From the NCBI GenBank assembly GCA_037074705.1, contig CM073590.1, positions 184,420,746 through 184,484,745 on the forward strand: DNA of 64,000 nucleotides, in the 5' to 3' direction. The notes under the pieces are model-generated. The model was not told where the DNA came from. It was given only the letters and a program-made list of their open reading frames with translations, and searched no databases. Origin of the DNA: Zhengitettix transpicula. Its lineage: Eukaryota; Arthropoda; Insecta; Orthoptera; Tetrigidae. A program made the position numbers and the translations under genes. Each line of letters begins with the position of its first letter. The first letter of the stretch is position 1. Shown one piece after another: positions 1-11,945 of the stretch.

Positions 1-1080
1 TATCATTATGATGTTACTGAATATTTCTCAGAACTCCAACATGATTGTTGGTATTTTATTTTTCCTTATTTTATTAGCTTTCTTAATGTAACAACTTAAG
101 TAGCAGATGCTACCTCATTTTAATAAATAACAGTACCATATTGGATGAGTCGTAGAACATTCTATTGATATTGCCAGACAATATGTTCTATAACACAATA
201 ACAAAGTGATTAGCAGGGATAGAATAACATAAGGGAAAGAGGGGCCTATTACAATGACTGTCTTTGATATAAAAGTATCCCAATACATGCTGCCAGACTA
301 TAGCAAATCTTCAATTTAGATAAAATAGATCCACCTATTGTTTTTACCATTGTTTCTTTATTACAATTTGTGCCTGGTGAGTAACTTTTACAGTACTTTT
401 TATGATACCTGAATAAGTGTTAATGTTTCAGTTAAAAATAATTATTGTTAATAAAATCATTGCATAGACATTCTAGTTTATATAATGTTAAAATGATAGT
501 TTATCTGACACTATTAGAGAGCATCAATGAGATATATTCCAAGGTGCACAACTGGGAATGTTGTAGCAGTATGTTGCAACTTACCCCAATGCTAAAGAGC
601 TTGCTCCATCTCAAACATCAACAATATTTATTGAAAATAAGATTTTCTGACCTCATTTACATCAGCTAACATCACCTTTAAATTTATGCTATAGGAACAT
701 TCCCATTCAGTCCGGAGGAATTCCAGGAGATTTTTCTGTATTTTTATTTACTGATTGAACTGTATATGAAAATTTAAACAATCTATGATCTCATTGGTGA
801 TGTGCAAAGAATGATTCATTTTATGCTTGTATCGACAGTAACTACAATGAAATTGACAATTCATCTACCTAAGACTTGAAAGGAAGGTGTTGCAAGTGTT
901 GTTGCACCTTGCCCCTCTAGTTGGGTGCATTGCAGCACATTGGAAGTTTTTTTGTATATATTCAGTAATAATTATTACAAGTCTCCTTTATGTAGATAAA
1001 AATCCATATTTTGTTGGTACATAATTATAATATTGCTAGTAAAATCTTATTTTAAATGATAAATACAAAGGTGTTTTTTA
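1..1080. other. AT-rich stretch without a recognisable gene
   Basis: I see only AT-rich sequence with short chance reading frames. No splice-site-bounded frame, RNA gene or repeat family recognised elsewhere in the window is present. Confidence 0.6.
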
Positions 1081-1278
1081 AAATGAAAAAAATTATGTCT
1101 GATTGAAAAATTAATAAGAAACATAGCCAATTCAGACAAAAAAGTGACCATATGTTTCTGGGATCCTTGTCGCTTGCCTCCGGTGTGAAGAAGATCCAAG
1201 AGCAACAAGGGTCCTGGAAACATTGTGTGGTATTTATATTATCATTTTTTTTGTCTGAATTGGCTATCTTTCTTATTA
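1081..1278. repeat. Foldback element, family A, copy 1 (diverged)
   Basis: Inverted arms of about 33 bp (1111-1143 and 1246-1278) read TTAATAAGAAACATAGCC and its near-perfect complement. The left flank 1081-1110 also matches the long outer end of copy 3 at 56.7 kb, so the element is in reverse orientation relative to that copy. The centre carries a decayed form of the family core, including GAAACATTGTG. No clean target duplication was found. Confidence 0.75.
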
Positions 1279-2507
1279 AATTTGTTTTTTGTTGCAATGT
1301 GTGCTACTCTCTCTACAATATACTTCAAGTAATCTCTGCTTGAAAAATTAACAGAATGGACTAAACTGATAGTGATCAGGAAATATTAACTATCAAAGAA
1401 CCATACCTTGCATTACTGCATTTACATAAATAACCACATTCCTTTTTATATTATTTAAACATTTTCTGTATATTCTATTGAAGAGTTTAATTGGAATATA
1501 CAGATGTTCATTGTCATTAATCATGGACATTGCATAAAGGAGTTGGTTATGATAAGTACAATTTACATAGTAATTGTCAGAAGGGAAGGAGGCTAATATC
1601 CAACAAACGGAAACGGAAACTATTAAAATATCAGTCATCCTAAACCACTTTCCTCATTTTCATACAATTTTTTATTTGCCGGTCTAAAAACTGCAATTTT
1701 TGGCAGAAAAAATTCCCCCCTCCCCCCCCGATTTACATACCTTGGTTTCCTCCCGGGAAGGAAAATTACACACATTGTGACAGTTGTAGAATGGCCAATA
1801 AGACATTAAAAAAACTTTTGTAGGCAAATTTGTTTTGAGATAATTTCAAATTTGATATATTTCGTATGAATTTTATAGATCAAAGAGAATTTTGTTAAAG
1901 TGGAATACACACATAAACACTTCAAAACAGTCAATATTTTACAGAAGACACATTAAAATCAAGACGAAATAAATAATTATACTTACTTTACATTAATTTG
2001 CCGCAATTTGAAAACGTGAGTTCTTATTACACATTACAAGAACTAAATTGGTAAATACAAAAAGTCAAAATATTCATTATACCTTTAAATGGTTTAGATG
2101 GTCGAAAATTAGTTTCGACAGATTATGCAAAGAATTGTTTCAAAAAAACTTAATCATTTTATGGACTTAAAAACATATTATGACGTTAAACCCCACAAAT
2201 CGTAAAACAATTACTGAAATAATTTAATGCGTCGCCAATTTTTGTAAACACACTTTGAAAATTCGCCATATTGCCTACAACAGAATAACGAGTCAGGCAG
2301 GCAACTGAACTGAAAGCGTCATTTATCGACATCGTGTATTCTTAATAAAAATCGCGGTAACGCGAAAAAAATCTAGTCACGTGAACATGTAAAATAATGT
2401 CCTTCGTTAATATTTTCATGGTCCAAAAGTAGAAATTTTGTGATAATGCAATTTAAAGTATATCATTAAAGTAAATTATTTATTACATATTTCGTTCGAT
2501 TTTAAAC
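1279..2507. other. Non-coding AT-rich stretch
   Basis: No gene is supported. A short C/T homopolymer tract lies near 1717-1729. The longest frame, near 1393-1638 on the minus strand, has no recognisable similarity. Confidence 0.5.
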
Positions 2508-3016
2508 TTTTTTTTTTGGGTGTAGACAGGCTATGTATAGGGTAAACCACATAGTGGCAACTCCCCTCTTATAGCATAGGAAAGGGATTTGAAAGGGGGG
2601 ATGCGGAAGGGTGGAAGAAGGTAGCCAATGGTAACTAGGGCCCCCGGGCTATAGTTTAAGGATCCTACCCGGCATTCGCCTAAAAGAAATGCAGGACAAA
2701 CCCTAGAAAAACCTGCATCAGGTAGGTCGGGCATTGGGTACTTGTCCCACGCCCTTCCGATAGCGGGAGAGGAGTTTGCAGTGGGGACGCAGCATTCCCT
2801 TCTCCGTGCCTCGACCAGTTTAGGAGGCAGCTGGCCGACTATTCCAATGGGAATAGCTGACAACTCTTACCGTATGCCCAAGGTCTGTGACTCCGGAACA
2901 TACACCTCTCAGAACAGGCAGAGGTGCCTCGGCTTGTGGGAACCTTAGTTCAAAAACGGAGAGGAAAAGGCATCCCCAAAGGTAGCCCCTTCGTATCTCT
3001 CCTACAAGGTTCTACC
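2508..3016 (-). repeat. Poly(A) retroposon (SINE-like family R), copy 1
   Basis: Read on the minus strand, the copy ends in a poly(A) tail (T run at 2508-2517). It matches the full-length copy at 21233-21787 along almost its whole length except the extreme 5' hairpin region. A 110-residue minus-strand frame (2531-2863) lies inside it. The frame is interrupted in most other copies, so I treat the family as non-coding. Confidence 0.85.
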
Positions 3017-4620
3017 AATTTCTTTTTCAATTGAAGGTGCTAATAAGAGACAACTGATAATTTTCCGTTTTTCTTGACGATGCGCTACGAAAGAATACAT
3101 TTCTTCAAGGAACGACTCAGTCCAGAAGTGATATTGAGGATGGATTCTGTTTTGGACAGTGTGTGAAGAATGGCGCAAGGATCCAGAGGTGCAGTCCTGC
3201 ACAGGTTGGATTATGAATTTCTGGTATTAATTGCTGTGATGTAGTATTTAATGTGAAGCATTTCTGATATAATTCTGGAATGTTAACTGGTGTCAACGTC
3301 TAAAATCTTAGCATTATGCCAATCAAATAAATGTTTCGAATTGATTATATGTTTGGAGACTACAGATTGTTTATCGTTGGCGTGGTGTGATCGGGTCCCT
3401 TATTTATAATTAAGAGTATAAAATTTTCTGTATTGGCATTAACTCCAGATACATATTGCGCACCAAAGGAACAAGAATTTGCTTTCATAAACAATGCACT
3501 ACGCCGGGAAGCGGAAGGAACATTTTTTTCTCGCACACGCAGTAGGGTGGTCACTGGTCAGAGGAACTGAAAGAGTCAGCAGATGTGCAATTGCTTGGGG
3601 GATAAAAATGAAAGCTGTTGGTAAACGGACTGGACGGTCGAAGACAGATGGTCGAGTTTGAGGAAGGTGCGTCTGGACGCAGTTATGAATAAATGGATAA
3701 ATGGGGTCAGTAAACGGCGGAACGGACACACATACACCAAGCAGATCATGTGGGGACACAAACAAAAAAGTAAAGATTAAAATACCAAAAACATTGTCAA
3801 AATTCGTTTATATGGCAAAACATATGTTTTGCGAAATTTATTTAACTATAATTTGTATCTTAAGGATTTTATTGTTAATTAAATTAAATTTATATTTATC
3901 TAACTTAAATACTTTATAATATATATATATATATATAACACTCCAATAGAAATTATTTACAGTAGAATAAGATATGTATATGTTGAATATAGTCTATAAG
4001 TGTATATTTACCTAAATAACATTATCGATGACGGATATTCTATAGATTCGGGTACTATTTTTACGGGGCAGAAATCCACACATAACTTGATTATATTACA
4101 AAAGATGGAAGTAATTCAAAATAAGTGTGTAACTATTTTAGACATCAGTCAGACCGATAGTAAAATGAATGACTGGGCAGGAAACAGGACAAATATGAAG
4201 ACCTTGAAAATGATTAAGCTAGTGTAAGTGACAGTAAATAGGACACGACACATCAACTCTCGATGTTGTCTGGATTGAAAAGTACGATGATATATACATG
4301 CCCGTCAGTAGAGAGCGGTGTAGAGAAATAAACAAAACGTGATCGGGTGATGTTAAAAATGTAATGTATTTCGTAAAAGTAAATTAATTGAAGTAATTAC
4401 ACACAAAAGGAAGAATGATTAAGATAAAACTGTTACTCACGAGAGTCGTTCGTTAACTTTTTATTTACGACAGTAATTCATGAATGAAAAAGTACCTCGT
4501 CTATCATTTGCACTCGTAAACCGAACAAAACGAATCGGAATGAAGATTAATAAAAAAAATCCCTTAGTGTTTTCAGAATAAACAAAAGATCAATAATACA
4601 ATTTGGGAGTTGATCAGTGT
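3017..4620. other. Intergenic, no gene recognised
   Basis: AT-rich DNA with a short TA tract at 3917-3938. Several frames of 60-90 codons overlap one another on both strands and show no family signature or splice context. Confidence 0.5.
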
Positions 4621-4699
4621 TGTTTGTTGCTAAGGCAACAGTGTTTGCAGGACTGAACTTTGGTCGAGTAACTTATTGGTTAAAAGTAAAGAGGATAAC

Positions 4700-5016
4700 A
4701 AAGAAATTAAGAGTTGTTGCGCACGCGCGAGTTGTACGTCATTTATATTCGGTGAGTAAAGCTGGCCCACTACGCAAATGATCCCGCCCTCCTTTTTTAT
4801 AAAGTATAAGCAGCCGCCCCGCATCGCATGTCACCCTGCACCACCAGACGCTCCCACGCTACCGCAACGTTAGCATTGCGTGCATACCACCGGCACTATG
4901 GTACAAGCCTCAATTTTACTTCAAGTGTCTCATTAGTCTTTTTTATTTCCATTAGTATAAAGTTTCCTTTGCGTGATTAACTGCCTGGCGACGACTGGTA
5001 GCTATTTCGTATAAAT
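4700..5016 (+). promoter_or_regulatory. Probable promoter region of the thioredoxin-domain gene
   Basis: Directly upstream of the gene the sequence becomes richer in C, G and CpG (4720-4890) and holds a TATA-like TTTTTTATAAAG near 4793-4804. This is inference from composition and position. No transcription start can be fixed by eye, and an initiation site further downstream, toward 5000-5110, is equally possible. Confidence 0.35.
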
Positions 5017-5178
5017 ATGTTTGTTTCCCGGCGGTCCGTTAGTGCGACATTCAGTCCCTTAGTTTGCAATACGACAATAAGATCGCAGTTACACTTTTAC
5101 ATTTGGGGCTCTATTTTCTTAATTAGTTATATGGCCATGAGGAAAGGAAAGCAAACGGGGAAGGGCAAAAGACATTCG
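5017..5178 (+). other. Candidate first exon of the thioredoxin-domain gene
   Basis: The segment ends in a good donor (TCG then GTAAGA at 5179) and splices in phase to the acceptor before 5301. It stays open from ATG 5017 through ATG 5131 and would add 24 basic residues (from 5131) or more ahead of MAGKKG. Conservation of the family start argues that it is mainly 5' UTR, but I cannot exclude coding use. Confidence 0.55.
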
Positions 5179-5324
5179 GTAAGAAAGATTTATTCGGTTT
5201 AATTACACACTCGTCGCTCGTGTCTCTGTAAATTATTATTATTATTCTTAGACACCTTTATTCTATTTTTTATATTGCATGTATAATTTCTTCCTTCCAG
5301 CAAGCCCTTTCCGTTGCCCGCAGA

Positions 5325-5552
5325 ATGGCGGGAAAGAAAGGGGCGGTAGTTCAACTTCAAACCGAAGTAAACACGGACGAAGAATGGGAAAAAATTGTAT
5401 CTAAAGAAGGATTATTAGGTAACATTATAGAGTATGATTGTTGCTGGACAGCTAATTGTCTTTCCCAAGATTTTTCGTAACTTACGAGTGTTTGAAGCAT
5501 CTTATTATTCTAAATATAAACAATTTATGTATTTAACAAATCCATCTTGGTG

Positions 5553-5610
<58 letters not shown>

Positions 5611-7097
5611 GTTTACATGTATAAATAATTTACTTTCCTGTACAGTTGTTGATGTGTATTCTGAATGGTGTGGACCATGTGTTGGTATGGTTGGCACCTT
5701 AAAGAAATTGAAGTTAGAAATTGGAGGTGACCTCCTTACCTTGGCTATTGTGAGTAAAGTATTCTACTATAATCCAATAAATTTCATAAATATACACAGA
5801 AAATAAAAAATATATTTAGTTGTATGAATTTTGTGTAACTTACTTAATGGTCATAAATTGCATGTTTTTCTGTAGGGTAGTTATATTACTTTGAACATAA
5901 AACATTGATATGAAATGTCTAATTCAGGCAAAAGCAGACACAATTGAATCTTTAAAAAGGTTTAGGAATAAATCTGAACCAACATGGATGTTTGTTGGGG
6001 TAAGTTGTGCATTCAATTATTTCTCTTGTGTTAAGAGTTTAATTTATTAAGAAAAGCGTACTAAATTTTACCATATTTTAATTATGCAATTTAGTTTTCA
6101 AGACATTATTAGATGGAAACTGTGTTCTTCCACAGAGTGGCAATCTAGTTAATCTCATGTTTGGAGCTAATGCTCCACGACTTTCAAAACTCATCATACA
6201 AGAATTGGAACAAGAAGCAAAAGCTCTTCGTGGAGAACGAGAACGAGTTTCAGTAATTCATTTTTGATTTTGTTTTAATGTAAAATTACTTTGTTATATA
6301 TTTCTTGAAATTTAAAATACATTTACAGATGCCATTTGATGAGCCTACAGAAGAAGAAAATATACGGAATGAGCTGAAGGAAAGGAAGCGACAAATTGCT
6401 CTTGCTAAAGAAGCTGTTGAGTTAGGTAGTATTAAAGAGATAATTAATTGTAGTTTAGTCCATTCTAATTGAGCATGTTCATATACATATACCATAAATT
6501 AATTTAATCAATTTTTAATACTTAATTATTTGATTACTGTTCCAAACAGATTTTTTATGCTTTCCTTTAGAGTATTTAAATCCCTTCCCTTATCCATATA
6601 GACTTCTGATCAGATATTTCCAGACATATTATGACTGACAACACACTGAAACAAACACCAGACCAACCAAAAGTATCTGTTAGATACCACGCTCTCATAT
6701 TTGATTGTCATACTTTCTGGCAGAAAGTGATGCATGCTATCTCTGCACTTTATTCAGTCATACCTAATTGTATATCTCTTATCACAGATGTATCCATGTG
6801 GAATATAACCTGCATCTCCTCACATATTATTTAACAACTAAAGTGTACTTTTACCTCAGTATTTTATATTTGTAAAAACAAATGGCCTCTGTATAGATGC
6901 AATGCCAACCATTATAACAAAGTTAAATTCAATGATGCTTCCACTTATTATTCCAACATCTTTGACACACTAACTATCATAAGAGACAGTCATGTGTAGA
7001 GTTGACATGCATGAGGCACAGTGCTCTGTCCTGAGAAAAGAGGACTTAGACCCTTGAAAATTTGGCAGATTAATAGATACATAGCCATGATTAGTCG

Positions 7098-7156
<59 letters not shown>

Positions 7157-7757
7157 CATGGGTAAAGATATAAAATTGTCAAAATAATTAAAATAATTTT
7201 CATGGAATGGAAAGAGCGAAAGATGGTTGCTAACCTGAAATTGGAGCTTGGTGTTGATGCTCAGGATAGAAGGAAGTTCATCATATTTTCAGAGCAGTTA
7301 GCCCACATATTCAGGAAAAAGATGTGCTGGCATAATGCAAATATGTAGCTATAAATTATTATTTTTATAGATTTTACACCCACTGAATGCAATTTTTGAG
7401 TCTGTAAAAATATTTGTTTCAGAAATTGCTCAGGAGAAGGAAAGAAAACGAAAATTAAAAACTTTGACAAGAAATTTGAGAAAACTTACCATAGTACTAT
7501 ATATGCCTCATACAGTAAATAATGATCCTGAACCTTCTGAAGTTCAGAAAGAAGTGCAACAACAACTTGAAGTAGAAATGTTAAGAGTTCGTGAAGAGTT
7601 CAGTGTTAATGTGTCTACTGCTATAATGAAACAGGTAGTACATAAATCTGGGAAATGAACTGATGTTACACTTTTCATTCATGTGCTGAATTTTGTAGAC
7701 AATTGTGGAATGACTTTACAATTTATCTGTTGTAAGTTTATGTGTGTGTGTGTGTAA

Positions 7758-7792
<35 letters not shown>

Positions 7793-8105
7793 AATAGTGA
7801 GAATGTGACATTGTCAAAAATATTGGTATGGAAAGGATAGAGAGATAGGTTGTGGCTTACCTGAAAGTGAAGTGCGGTGTCGCCATGAGGAACTGAAGGT
7901 TGTTCTTCAAATTTTCGGAGGCTCTCAGCCTCCTTCTTCAGGAAGGCTGCGGACCGGCCGGTGCACGGAATGGTGTAACACTCCTTCCTGAAGAAGGAGG
8001 CTGAGAGCCTCCGAAAATTTGAAGAACAACCTTCAGTTCCTCATGGCGACACCGCACTTCACTTTCAGGTAAGCCACAACCTATCTCTCTATCCTTTCCA
8101 TACCA

Positions 8106-8136
<31 letters not shown>

Positions 8137-9832
8137 TATGTTTATAATTATATATCATTTTCAGCTTGTTTGCAAAGATGACTTAACAGACACTGATGAA
8201 CTTAATAAAGATGTAACAATTGGAGAATGCAAAATAGAATTATTTGAAGAATTTAAAATTGAAAGTGAATTAATTCATGAATCTTCTAGCAAGGGAATTC
8301 CTGATATTGTAGAGTTAGCATCTAAAGTAATTTATGGCAATTCTTCTGATAATGTGGAGTTTGCAGTTCAGGAACCACAATTAGAAAGGTATTATTTATT
8401 TCACCATGTGAGTTAGTCAAAATCTTTCATATGCAAATATAAACCATAAACAGTCTCAAACATATATTCATCATCTTTCAGCATATTGTGCCATTATCAC
8501 CTGAAAACATTACTTTTATCATTAACAGCATTTACAAATCATTTGAATCTCCAATACCAGTTTCACGGCTTTGTATATGCTGCCATAAATCTTGTTGAAT
8601 ATTCAAAATAAACTTTTAAAATTATTGTAATTTCAACTTTAGAATTATGCAACATCCACCTCTAATTCCAACAGCAATCTAAAAACTAATAAACATTTTG
8701 CAGAAAGTGGCCTAGTGCAAATTGCTATGATGAAAATGTATTGATTTGTACTCCCTGTTGCTTTTGTCAAGTGATTCAAGAAGCACAAGCTGTAAGAACA
8801 ACACACCATCACCTGGTTTGTGCTGTGTGCCATTCTTATGGCTCTTGTATTTTTAATCACCTGATGAAAGCACCAAGGATTCTATAAAAGTTGTGTGGTA
8901 CTTGTTTAGCACTTATTTTTGTCTGTTAATTGGCTATTTATTTATCTAATTTATTTTCATATTTACTTTGTTCAGAATTTTGTTTAACATTTTTTTTAAA
9001 ACAAATAACTTTTAATTTTAAATTATAATATGCTATTCACATTTAAGTAATTATTTTTCTTAGTTGTATAAATTTAGGTATGAACATTATAAGTTTGTTT
9101 ATTGTGATTAAATATATTTATAAATCTGATTCATAAATGAGGAACATACAGGGACCATTGAAATTTATTAGTTCACATTAATACAATATTTGGTGAGTTT
9201 CTTGATAATTTATTTCTTAATTTTACTTGCACAGTAACCCAATGATTTCAATCATATAGGATTAGAGCTTCAATTTTCTTCTACTCCATTTGGGCCAGAA
9301 TTGAAAATTAGGTTTCAGAATATAGTGTTATATAAGTAGGTATCACCTTATGCTTCTTTAAAAATGTAAACCTTTAGGAGCATAAAAATATATTAAACTC
9401 TACTGACAGATGGATTGCAAATTCTATTAATCTCTTGATATTCTTATATTTGTTATTTGAAAATATTATATCTCTATGTTTAGTATTTACACTCACTTCA
9501 AAATCCTGTTCAGTATTGCCAGCAAATGGATGAAAGAAGGACAGCCTGCCTTGTGGACTCCAAAAACATCTAGTCTGAAGGTGATGGCAATGAAACTGCT
9601 TCTTCCAGATTTAGTGGAGAAGTTACAAGGCCCGATTGAGGAAGCATTACCACCACATGCTGTTCTTATCTTTGAAGCTACCAAATATAAAGAAATGGCT
9701 GATTGTCTGGAAGAAAATCAACTAGAAGTTCTTAAGCAAGGGTTTTTTGATAAAGCAGAGCCAACTAATGCAAGCAAAATTGCAAATACTTTTGCTGAAT
9801 TCCAAATGTTACCGAATAAAACTGGGTAAGTA

Positions 9833-9882
<50 letters not shown>

Positions 9883-10659
9883 TATACTTAAGGAAAATGT
9901 GATGAGGCCAAATTAAAGACCAGATTTTAGATAGGAAAGAGAGACAGGAAAGAATGCCAGACCTTCTCTCCTCACCATTTTTGGCTCAGGCCCTCAAAAT
10001 TTTATATTATTGTCGCCTTTGTCCGACTCGACCAACAATTGATTTCAGGTTAGTCAACTTCACTGTCTCTCTTTCTTATCTAAATGTGTTATATATACTT
10101 ATTTCTTTATTGATAAGTAATTGTTATGGATAGTAATGAGAAATTCTGAGATAATGGCTCAAATTAAAATTGAGGGCCATTGCCTCCTTGTCGGACAGGT
10201 AATAATAGGTCCAAGTTTTGGAGACATGAACTTCCTTCCTCTGGTGATAGTTGTCCACCTCATACTGGCCCATCACACTAATGACCTTAGACAAACATAT
10301 GGAAATGACAGACTGCATATAAGAAAATCAAGTAGAGGATTTTTAGCATATGTATTTTGATGCTTTGATTATTACAAAAAGGTAATAAGTATGTAACCAG
10401 TTTTCACTGTTTTAGGTTAGAGAAATTTGTGATAGTACTTAGCACAAACAAAAGTGATGCTCTACTTACTTTATCACAGTACTTACCAAGTTACATTAGT
10501 GCAACACCTGAGGATGGAGAAAAAGATTGTGAAGCTTTTTTTGCCAAGGAAGATGATGATCTGTGTGATATTGATTTAGATCAAAGACTTACTGGCGATT
10601 TAAATGATAGTGGAAAACAGGAAGAACCACAACATTGTTTGGAATCTGAAGTTCATTAG
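5325..10659 (+). CDS. Thioredoxin domain-containing protein 3 (NME8/NME9-like)
   Basis: Spliced gene. Coding exons: 5325-5418, 5646-5749, 5928-5999, 6136-6252, 6329-6425, 7423-7634, 8165-8388, 9514-9825 (or from 9484) and 10416-10659; all have GT/AG borders and matching phases. The product is 491 (or 501) residues. Residues 1-105 form a thioredoxin fold with the redox site WCGPC (Cys40, Cys43). A charged helical linker follows (about 120-170), then a region that aligns only loosely with nucleoside diphosphate kinase domains and shows no active-site NxxH histidine, so kinase activity is unlikely. The C-terminus is acidic. The MAGKKG start resembles the vertebrate NME8 start. In-frame upstream ATGs at 5131 and 5017 join through a 5178/5301 intron, so a longer N-terminus is possible. 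Known members act in axonemes of cilia and sperm; a role here in sperm or sensory cilia is inferred. Confidence 0.88.
5556..5607. repeat. (TA)n microsatellite in intron
   Basis: About 26 uninterrupted TA units in the intron between the first two coding exons of the thioredoxin-domain gene, 38 bp before the next acceptor. Confidence 0.95.
7101..7153. repeat. (TA)n microsatellite
   Basis: About 26 TA units within the 1 kb intron 6426-7422. It is followed at about 7195-7265 by a fragment that resembles the outer arm of the foldback element at 7821-8108. Confidence 0.9.
7741..7789. repeat. Compound (TG)n/(TA)n microsatellite
   Basis: A short TG run passes into a TA run of about 16 units. It lies just left of the large foldback element; a second TA run (about 8107-8132) lies on its right side. 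Confidence 0.9.
7821..8108. repeat. Large foldback element (family B) with hammerhead-like motif in each arm
   Basis: Arms of 126 bp (7821-7946 and 7983-8108) are near-perfect inverted copies around a 36 bp centre that includes GGACCGGCCGG. Each arm holds, reading outward, CTGAAGA, an unpaired A, a 6 bp hairpin (GGAGGC/GCCTCC), GAAA, ATT and T. GAAG after the motif can pair with CTTC before it as helix I. The element sits in the intron 7635-8164 of the thioredoxin-domain gene. A long RNA hairpin is expected in the pre-mRNA. Confidence 0.9.
9836..9874. repeat. (TA)n microsatellite
   Basis: TA run directly after the donor of coding exon 8 of the thioredoxin-domain gene. Confidence 0.9.
9879..10101. 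repeat. Foldback element (family C), copy 1, with 12 bp target duplication
   Basis: The element 9891-10089 is flanked by the exact duplicate TATATATACTTA (9879-9890 and 10090-10101). Inner arms AGATAGGAAAGAGAGACAG and its complement enclose about 115 bp. It lies in the last intron of the thioredoxin-domain gene. Because copy 2 also has ACTTA before its first base, part of the duplication may belong to the element itself. Confidence 0.7.
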
Positions 10660-10721
10660 ATATATATGTGTACTTGATGGATTACTTTAACAAGTAACTT
10701 AGATATACAGACAGTATACAA

Positions 10722-11040
10722 CACTTAAGGAAAATGTGACGAGGTCAAATTAAATAACATATTTCAATAGGAAAGATAGACAGCGTAATTGAATTACCTG
10801 AAATTAACTGTTGATCCAGTCAATCTGAACAGAAAATAATATTTCAAATTTTTGAGGACCTGAGTCTCCTTCATAATGAAATTCAAATTCGTGCCCAGCT
10901 GGCTCACAGTTCAGACCTTCTTTCCTGATGAAGAGGGCTCTTGTCCTAAACAAATTTGCAATATTATTTTCTGGTCTGCCGACTGGACCTAATTTAGATT
11001 TAAGCTAATTTGACTATGCTGACCCTCTTTCCTTTTCAAA

Positions 11041-11043
<3 letters not shown>
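10722..11043. repeat. Foldback element (family C), copy 2
   Basis: It begins like copy 1 (CTTAAGGAAAATGTGA at 10727) and lies just 3' of the thioredoxin-domain gene's stop codon. Around a 60 bp centre it has two inverted arms; the right arm carries CCTGATGAAGAGGGC followed by a degenerate hairpin and AAATTTG, a decayed version of the hammerhead-like core seen in family B. Confidence 0.7.
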
Positions 11044-11083
<40 letters not shown>

Positions 11084-11090
11084 GTATATT
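11041..11090. repeat. Compound (TG)n/(TA)n/(TATG)n microsatellite
   Basis: Consecutive TG, TA and TATG units at the right edge of the family C foldback copy. Nothing else of note is seen up to 11440. Confidence 0.85.
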
Positions 11091-11440
11091 TAGATTTATT
11101 ATAATGAGTTTAAATTTAATATTCACACCATTTAAAGATTTGTTTATAAGTTAAAAAACCCCATGCAGAACATATTTTTTTTGCCAATAATGAAACATAG
11201 ATTTCAGAATAAGACATATAAAAAATTGTTCGCAGTTCATTTTTGAGAATGAAAGTAAGAAATAGGACATTGAGTTTCTTTCAAACTAATTTCAAGAAGC
11301 AGAAAAAAATGATGTTAAAAATAAACATTTAGTAAAATTGCAGGTAAATATGTTCCATTTATTTAATGCATTATTCTTTTGCTCTTTCCCTCATTCTCCC
11401 CATCTACTCTCTCTAATATTGGACAAGAATGAGTACTTTT

Positions 11441-11849
11441 TAGGAGAGATGAAGAGAGCTAGCTTTGGGGTTGCCTTCTATCTCAGCTTTTAAACTAGGT
11501 ACCTCATTCTGTTTTAAGAGGTGTATGTTCGAGAGTCACAGATCTTGGTTATACGGTAAGGGTTGTCTGCTATTCCCATTGGAATAGTTCGTCAGCTGCC
11601 TCCTAAACTGGTTGAGGCATCCCCACAGCAAACCCCTCTGCCACCATCGGAGGGCATGGGACAAGCACCTATTGCCTAACCTACCTTAACAGGTTTTCTG
11701 AGGTTTGTCCTGCTTCACTTTTAGGCAAATGCTGGATAGGATCCTTAAGCTACAGTCCAGGGGCCCTAGTTAACCCTTGGATGCCTTCCTCTACCTTTCT
11801 GCATCCCCCCTTTCAAATCCTTTCCTATGCCTGTTACTCTATAAAAAAA
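11441..11849 (+). repeat. Retroposon family R, copy 2 (internally deleted)
   Basis: Plus-sense copy ending in an A run at 11843-11849. It matches the full-length copy at 21.2 kb but lacks the segment around the conserved CACGGAGAAGGGAATGC. The bases 11852-11945 after it resemble a fragment of the foldback families B/C. Confidence 0.8.
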
Positions 11850-11945
11850 GAATATATAGCTTACCTAAAATTGAAGACTGATGTCTCAAAATTGGAAAGA
11901 AAATTTTAAAATTTTCATTGTCACTAGACTTCAAGGGTTAGTGCA

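Noticed and set aside
2531..2863. 110-codon frame in the retroposon, also partly open in other copies
   Set aside because: Other copies have shifts or stops in it and both strands are open, as expected of a GC-richer repeat; coding is not shown.
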